This document shows positions 5,100 to 5,963 of a stretch of 5,963 nt of DNA, in pieces. The notes beneath the pieces are model-generated. The model saw only the letters and a program-made list of their open reading frames with translations. It had not been told where the DNA came from and ran no database searches. Source of the DNA: Solirubrobacteraceae bacterium (GTDB lineage: Bacteria; Actinomycetota; Thermoleophilia; Solirubrobacterales; Solirubrobacteraceae); assembly GCA_030038955.1 (NCBI GenBank), contig JASHQV010000404.1, positions 1 through 5,963 of the forward strand, read 5' to 3'. How positions within the stretch are numbered: the first letter of the stretch is position 1; each line of letters starts with the position of its first letter. A program made the position numbers and the translations under genes.

Positions 5100-5963
5100 G
5101 CCATCACGCTCCCAAAGCCGGGCCCGCGCGGAATCACAGGCCAGATGTCGACCACGCGTTCGTCCTCGAGCACGTGGTACACGTCATACAGATTCACAGT
5201 CCCGGGTGCATAGCCTGGGATCAGCTCGACGACATCACCGACCTTCAGCGGCGAAGAGTCATCCGCGATGAACACTCCGTGTTCCTCGTCGTAGCGGTGA
5301 TTGATGAGATCGTGGCCGCGGATCGTCACCAGCCCGGGGGCGCCGATCGCCTTGTTACCGGCGTCCACGATCACCCGGTCGGGTCTGCGGCTGATGACCG
5401 TCGTGAGAACGGTCAGCGCAAGATCGAACGTCGGCGCCATCGGTCCGTGGAAGCCGTCCATCAGCATGTAGGACCCGGCCTGAAGCTCGGTGACGCCCTG
5501 ATAGGTGGCCGTCCAGTCCCAAGTGCCCGTTCCACCGGCCGACACGATCGGACACTCGAGGCCGAGTGCACGGATCGACTGCGCGGCTTCCACAAGCATC
5601 GCCATCGCGGCCCGCTGGCGCTCGTGACGAAGCTCCGGCTCAGGCGTGAGGCTGCAGTGGCCCTCATAACCGGTGACACCGACGAGACGCACATGGTCAA
5701 GTTCGACAACGCTCTGGGCGAGCGTCACGGCCTCCTCGACGCTGTCGACACCGGCACGGTCCATCCCCGTGTCGACCTCGATCATGAGCAAGATCTCGCT
5801 ACCGGCAGCCGCAGCGGCGGCAGCCACCTCGGCCGCGTTTCCGGCCTCGTCAACTGCGACGATCAGCTCCGTTTCACGCGCGAGCGACGCCAGCACCGCC
5901 AACTTGTCGGGTCCCGCCACCGTGTTCACCACAGCGATTCCGGAGATCCCTGCGCGGGACATC
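5096..5963 (-). CDS. D-threonine aldolase / D-serine dehydratase-like PLP protein, 5' end outside window
   Basis: This is a fold-type III (alanine racemase-like) PLP barrel followed by a D-serine dehydratase-like C-terminal domain. Relatives cleave D-threonine or 3-hydroxy-D-aspartate, or dehydrate D-serine. The visible part is about 288 residues, numbered here from the methionine at 5962. The family is usually about 370-380, so some 80-90 N-terminal residues, including the PLP lysine, lie beyond the window edge; that methionine is probably internal. Visible family motifs are VDTGMDRAGV (63-72), GYEGH (98-102), the phosphate-binding AGGTGT (142-147), ELQAGSYMLMDG (159-170), EEHG (226-229) and TVNLYD (255-260). 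The C-terminal domain normally carries a metal-binding His-x-Cys/Asp pair just before TVNL. Here the stretch reads PGYAPGTVNLYD, with Tyr251 and Pro253 in those positions, so metal-dependent aldolase or dehydratase activity is doubtful. The stop overlaps the SDR start by 4 bases (ATGA). The family is secure; the substrate is unknown. Confidence 0.85.
   Translation of the reverse strand, partial: MSRAGISGIAVVNTVAGPDKLAVLASLARETELIVAVDEAGNAAEVAAAAAAAGSEILLMIEVDTGMDRAGVDSVEEAVTLAQSVVELDHVRLVGVTGYEGHCSLTPEPELRHERQRAAMAMLVEAAQSIRALGLECPIVSAGGTGTWDWTATYQGVTELQAGSYMLMDGFHGPMAPTFDLALTVLTTVISRRPDRVIVDAGNKAIGAPGLVTIRGHDLINHRYDEEHGVFIADDSSPLKVGDVVELIPGYAPGTVNLYDVYHVLEDERVVDIWPVIPRGPGFGSVMA

Noticed and set aside
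5786..5842. GCC/GCG-rich stretch encoding a run of alanines in the PLP protein (about residues 43-53), considered as a repeat
   Set aside because: It is an ordinary alanine-rich helix in a GC-rich gene; no regular repeat unit is visible.
1..5963. Promoter, terminator, riboswitch, CRISPR, tRNA, insertion sequence or attachment site
   Set aside because: There is no non-coding stretch longer than 2 bases and no convincing inverted or direct repeats were seen. Any control elements must lie outside the window.

Overview
This is a GC-rich window, roughly two thirds G+C by eye. Every real gene lies on the minus strand, so transcription runs from the high-coordinate end to the low one. In that order the genes are: a D-threonine aldolase/D-serine dehydratase-like PLP protein (start outside the window), an SDR oxidoreductase, an RpiB-family sugar-phosphate isomerase, DhaK, DhaL, a triosephosphate-isomerase-like protein, an HpcH/HpaI-type aldolase, and a luciferase-like (LLM) flavin/F420 oxidoreductase (end outside the window). 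The base composition, the alanine- and arginine-rich proteins and the LLM gene fit an actinobacterium or a similarly GC-rich soil lineage such as Thermoleophilia or Chloroflexota. The sequence does not settle the phylum.

The layout is an extremely compact operon. Four junctions are ATGA overlaps of 4 bases, one is a 1-base TGATG overlap, one is a 2-base gap, and the rpiB/dhaK junction is a longer overlap. No intergenic stretch exceeds 2 bases, so no promoter, terminator, RNA gene, repeat or mobile element could be placed. Both ends of the operon lie outside the window.

The central block (SDR, RpiB-like, DhaK, DhaL, TIM-like) matches the parts list of a known tetritol/tetrulose route. A dehydrogenase makes erythrulose, a DAK-type kinase makes L-erythrulose 1-phosphate, a TIM-like isomerase (LerI/EryH type) converts it to D-erythrulose 4-phosphate, and an RpiB-like isomerase (DerI/EryI type) makes D-erythrose 4-phosphate for the pentose phosphate pathway. 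Residue signatures support this: the RpiB protein has serine at both positions where E. coli RpiB has active-site histidines, and the TIM-like protein has GRAAH where true TIMs have GGASL.

The less expected part is what is fused onto this module. Two aldolase-fold enzymes of different type (PLP-dependent and class II pyruvate-type) and an LLM oxidoreductase share the same gapless transcript. The PLP protein lacks the metal-ligand pair expected in its C-terminal domain, which suggests a changed activity. The combined pathway may act on a modified or larger precursor than plain erythritol or threitol. That last step is inference.
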